Assembly (NCBI GenBank): GCA_900549135.1 | Contig: URNI01000082.1 | Span: forward strand, 1-8,280 | Reading direction: 5' to 3' | Source of the DNA: an uncultured Collinsella sp. | GTDB taxonomy: Bacteria > Actinomycetota > Coriobacteriia > Coriobacteriales > Coriobacteriaceae | DNA: 8,280 bases | In this document: in pieces, positions 6,521 through 8,280 of the stretch | How the letters are laid out: each line of letters begins with the position of its first letter | Numbering within the stretch: the stretch's first letter is position 1 | Notes under the pieces: model-generated | Database searches by the model: none | Told to the model about the DNA's origin: nothing | What the model saw: only the letters and a program-made list of their open reading frames with translations | Translations under genes and position numbers: made by a program

Positions 6521-6625
6521 GCGCGGCCGCCAAGCACCGCACCTTGCCGTTCAAACCGTCGCTTGCGTACACAGAGTACGCGGCGCTCCTCTTTCACGGC
6601 AATCTGCGGCACTTGACGGCCGCTC
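6521..6625 (+). repeat. About 105-bp imperfect palindrome between transketolase and kinase genes
   Basis: The 171-bp gap (6507-6677) holds no gene but folds almost end to end. Outer arm: GGCCG-containing 6523-6529 pairs with 6617-6623, CAAG (6531-6534) with CTTG (6612-6615), and CCGCA (6537-6541) with TGCGG (6605-6609). Middle arm: TTGCCGT (6544-6550) pairs with ACGGCAA (6596-6602). Tip: GCGTAC (6565-6570) pairs with GTACGC (6576-6581) around a 5-nt loop. No T tract follows, so it is not a simple terminator. It may be a dispersed palindromic repeat, or an mRNA-stabilising structure that sets the kinase at a different level from the transketolase. Confidence 0.6.
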
Positions 6626-6633
6626 GCTCCTTG

Positions 6634-6661
6634 TCCGTCAGGTCGTCTTCGATTTGACGGA
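6634..6661 (+). other. Small hairpin next to the kinase ribosome binding site
   Basis: TCCGTCA (6634-6640) pairs perfectly with TGACGGA (6655-6661). The right arm runs into the purine-rich AAGGA (6661-6665) upstream of the kinase start. TTGACGG occurs twice, at 6613-6619 and 6654-6660, so CCGTCA can pair with either copy, and one choice competes with the large palindrome. Effects on kinase translation are possible but unproven. Confidence 0.35.
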
Positions 6662-6677
6662 AGGAATGGGAGAGTAC

Positions 6678-8168
6678 ATGAGCAAATACATCATCGGAAT
6701 CGATCAATCCACGCAGGGCACCAAGGCGCTGCTGGTAGACGAGGGCGGCCATCTGATTCATCGTGCCGATCGCTCGCATCGCCAGATTGTCAACGAGGCC
6801 GGCTGGGTGAGCCATGATCCGGTCGAGATTGCCGCCAATGTGCTGGCCGTGGCGCGTGCCGTGGTGGAGGAGACCGGGGTCGACCCGGCCGACATCGCCG
6901 GCATCGGCATCTCCAACCAGCGCGAGACCACCGTTGCCTGGAACCGCACGACGGGCGAGCCGCTGTGCGACGCCGTGGTGTGGCAGTGCGCCCGCGCCCG
7001 CGGGCTGTGCGACAAGCTGGCCGCGCACGAGGGCGTGGCCGAGCTGGTGCGTGACACGACGGGTCTGGTGCTCTCGCCCTACTACCCGGCGGGCAAGATG
7101 GCCTGGATCCTCGCGAACGTTCCCTCGGCAGCCGAGGCTGCGGCGGCAGGCGAGCTGTGCCTGGGCACCATCGATGCCTGGGTGGTCTGGACGCTCACGG
7201 GCGGCGCGGAGTTCCGCTGCGACTGGTCCAACGCCAGCCGCACGCAGCTCTTTGACCTGCGCCGTGGCTGCTGGAGCGAGCCGGTGTGCGAGGTCTTTGG
7301 CGTCGATGTGGCCTGCCTGCCGCAGGTGACCGATTCCGATGGCCTGTTCGGCATGACGGACCTGGGCGGCTTTTTGCCGGCGCCCGTGCCCATTCACGGC
7401 GTGCTGGGCGACAGCCATGCGGCCTTGTTCGCGCAGGGCTGCCACAGCCGCGGCATGGCCAAGGCGACCTATGGCACCGGCAGCTCGGTCATGATGAACG
7501 TCGGCGACGAGTTCGTTGCCAGCTCGCACGGGCTTTCGAGCTCGCTCGCATGGCGCATGGACGGTGTGACCAAGTACGTGCTCGAGGGCAACGTGAGCTA
7601 CGCCGGCGCCGTCAAGACGTGGCTGCGCGACGATCTAGAGCTCATCAATAACCCCGAGGAGGTTACCGACCTGTGCTACGCCGCCAATCCGGCGAGCCGC
7701 GTCTACTTTGTGCCGGCGTTTACCGGTTTGGGCGCGCCGCATTGGGCGAGTGACGCCGAGGGCTGCGTCTTTGGCATGACGCGCACCACGGGTCGCGCGG
7801 AGTTCGTGAAGGCCGCCGACGAGTCGATCGCCTATCAGATCTTTGACGTGATCGATGCGATGGTCGAGGATTCAGGCGCGGCGCTGGCCGAGCTTCGTGT
7901 TGACGGCGGCCCCACGCGCGACGCGTACCTGATGCAGTTTGAGAGCGACTTGGTTGGCTCGCCCATCCGCATCGCGAGCAATGACGAGATGAGCGGCCTG
8001 GGTGCGGCCTGGGCCTGCGGCATCGCGCTGGGCATGTACGCGCGCGATGTCGTCGACGTCTACGGCGCCCGCGGCATCGTGGAGCCTGCCATGACCGCCG
8101 ACGAGCGCGCCAAGAAGATCGCCGGCTGGCGTCACGCCGTTGACGCGACCATCTCGTACACAGCCTAG
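6678..8168 (+). CDS. FGGY-family carbohydrate kinase (glycerol-kinase-like)
   Basis: An ATP-dependent sugar/polyol kinase of 496 aa, the usual FGGY length. The N-terminal domain opens with GIDQSTQGTKAL (7-18). SNQRETT (79-85), VWQC (101-104) and SPYYPAGK (133-140) follow as in glycerol kinase. GDSHAALF (244-251) supplies the catalytic base Asp245. The C-terminal domain has YGTGSSVMMN (265-274), FVPAFTGLGAPHW (344-356) and LRVDGGPT (406-413). Overall it resembles E. coli GlpK, but Gln246 and Phe270 of GlpK correspond to Ser here, which would widen the pocket for something larger than glycerol. I chose ATG 6678, with GGGAG (6668-6672) 5 nt upstream; ATG 6666 is a possible alternative adding four residues. 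It follows the transketolase subunits with no terminator between, so it is probably cotranscribed. It likely phosphorylates the ketose from the isomerase, for example apulose, ribulose or xylulose. A plain glycerol or xylulose kinase cannot be excluded. Confidence 0.9.
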   Translation: MSKYIIGIDQSTQGTKALLVDEGGHLIHRADRSHRQIVNEAGWVSHDPVEIAANVLAVARAVVEETGVDPADIAGIGISNQRETTVAWNRTTGEPLCDAVVWQCARARGLCDKLAAHEGVAELVRDTTGLVLSPYYPAGKMAWILANVPSAAEAAAAGELCLGTIDAWVVWTLTGGAEFRCDWSNASRTQLFDLRRGCWSEPVCEVFGVDVACLPQVTDSDGLFGMTDLGGFLPAPVPIHGVLGDSHAALFAQGCHSRGMAKATYGTGSSVMMNVGDEFVASSHGLSSSLAWRMDGVTKYVLEGNVSYAGAVKTWLRDDLELINNPEEVTDLCYAANPASRVYFVPAFTGLGAPHWASDAEGCVFGMTRTTGRAEFVKAADESIAYQIFDVIDAMVEDSGAALAELRVDGGPTRDAYLMQFESDLVGSPIRIASNDEMSGLGAAWACGIALGMYARDVVDVYGARGIVEPAMTADERAKKIAGWRHAVDATISYTA

Positions 8169-8178
8169 AATGATTTTT

Positions 8179-8244
8179 CTGGGACGGGGATTAAAAACTC
8201 ATTGGCCCTCGTCCCAGGTAGCTTATTTGGGACGGGGCTTTTTT
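8179..8244 (+). terminator. Intrinsic terminator with a competing upstream hairpin
   Basis: CCTCGTCCCA (8207-8216) pairs with TGGGACGGGG (8228-8237), with one T.G wobble, followed by C and six T residues (8239-8244): a good intrinsic terminator 39 nt after the kinase stop. TGGGACGGGG also occurs at 8180-8189, so the central segment can instead form an 11-bp hairpin 8179-8189/8207-8217, which has no T tract and would exclude the terminator hairpin. This A-B-A layout is attenuator-like, though it could simply be a duplicated terminator arm. Confidence 0.8.
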
Positions 8245-8256
8245 GACTGGTATGAT
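8227..8256 (+). promoter_or_regulatory. Candidate extended -10 promoter of the next gene
   Basis: TATGAT (8251-8256) is preceded by TGG, giving an extended -10 (TGnTATnAT). TTGGGA (8227-8232), 18 bp upstream, is a partial -35 that overlaps the terminator stem. The transcript start would be near 8263, within the palindrome listed next. The gene it would drive lies beyond the window end. Confidence 0.4.
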
Positions 8257-8267
8257 TGGTACGACCA
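8257..8267. promoter_or_regulatory. FadR/GntR-like palindromic operator candidate
   Basis: TGGTACGACCA has TGGT and ACCA arms spaced by 3 bp, the arrangement of FadR-subfamily GntR operators. An outer CTGGT/ACCAG pair (8247-8251 and 8273-8277) brackets it. It falls where transcription from the candidate promoter would start, as expected for a repressor site. The regulator is not in the window. Confidence 0.4.
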
Positions 8268-8280
8268 TTCGAACCAGCTA

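Noticed and set aside
3219..7529. Long reading frames of 311-407 codons on the minus strand (3219-4442, 4718-5683, 5565-6572, 6594-7529)
   Set aside because: They lie opposite genes with unmistakable family motifs, have unnatural low-complexity composition rich in Ala, Gly, His and Val, and arise because the strongly biased codons of the real genes avoid stop triplets on the other strand.
1..8280. CRISPR arrays, tRNA or rRNA genes, insertion sequences or phage genes
   Set aside because: No regularly spaced repeats, tRNA-like cloverleaf or transposase/integrase motifs were recognised on either strand by reading.

Overview
The window looks like a piece of a GC-rich actinobacterial chromosome, most likely a gut Coriobacteriia such as Collinsella. 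This rests on the strong GAC/AAG/CTG/GCC codon bias in the right half, the purine-rich ribosome binding sites and the general look of the proteins. It is an inference from composition and family resemblance, not from a marker gene. All recognised genes are on the + strand.

Left part (1-1884): the C-terminal end of a beta-glucoside-type PTS permease (EIIC), then a 146-bp spacer with competing hairpins, then a complete GH1 6-phospho-beta-glucosidase very like E. coli BglA. Together these import and hydrolyse a phosphorylated beta-glucoside.

Middle (1885-3335): a LacI-family regulator in its own transcription unit. It has a candidate promoter upstream and a clear intrinsic terminator downstream. 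The spacers in front of the regulator and in front of the next operon share unusual GTTTA/TAAAC-rich words, which suggests that the regulator controls both itself and that operon.

Right part (3336-8168): a tightly packed set encoding a short L-fucose-isomerase-like protein, a transketolase split into an N subunit and a C subunit (2-nt gap and 8-nt overlap), and, after a 171-bp palindromic spacer, an FGGY kinase of glycerol-kinase type. Isomerase plus ketose kinase plus a dedicated two-subunit transketolase is a complete short route: aldose to ketose, to ketose phosphate, to central metabolites. The same enzyme roles make up the transketolase branch of D-apiose catabolism (apiose isomerase, apulose kinase, apulose-4-phosphate transketolase AptA/AptB), and this is my leading hypothesis. 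It is supported by substitutions in the transketolase C subunit and the kinase pocket relative to textbook transketolase and glycerol kinase. The substrate cannot be proven from sequence, and no transporter for it is visible in the window.

End (8169-8280): an attenuator-like A-B-A repeat ending in an intrinsic terminator, followed by a candidate extended -10 promoter overlapped by a FadR/GntR-like palindrome. The gene it would serve lies beyond the window.
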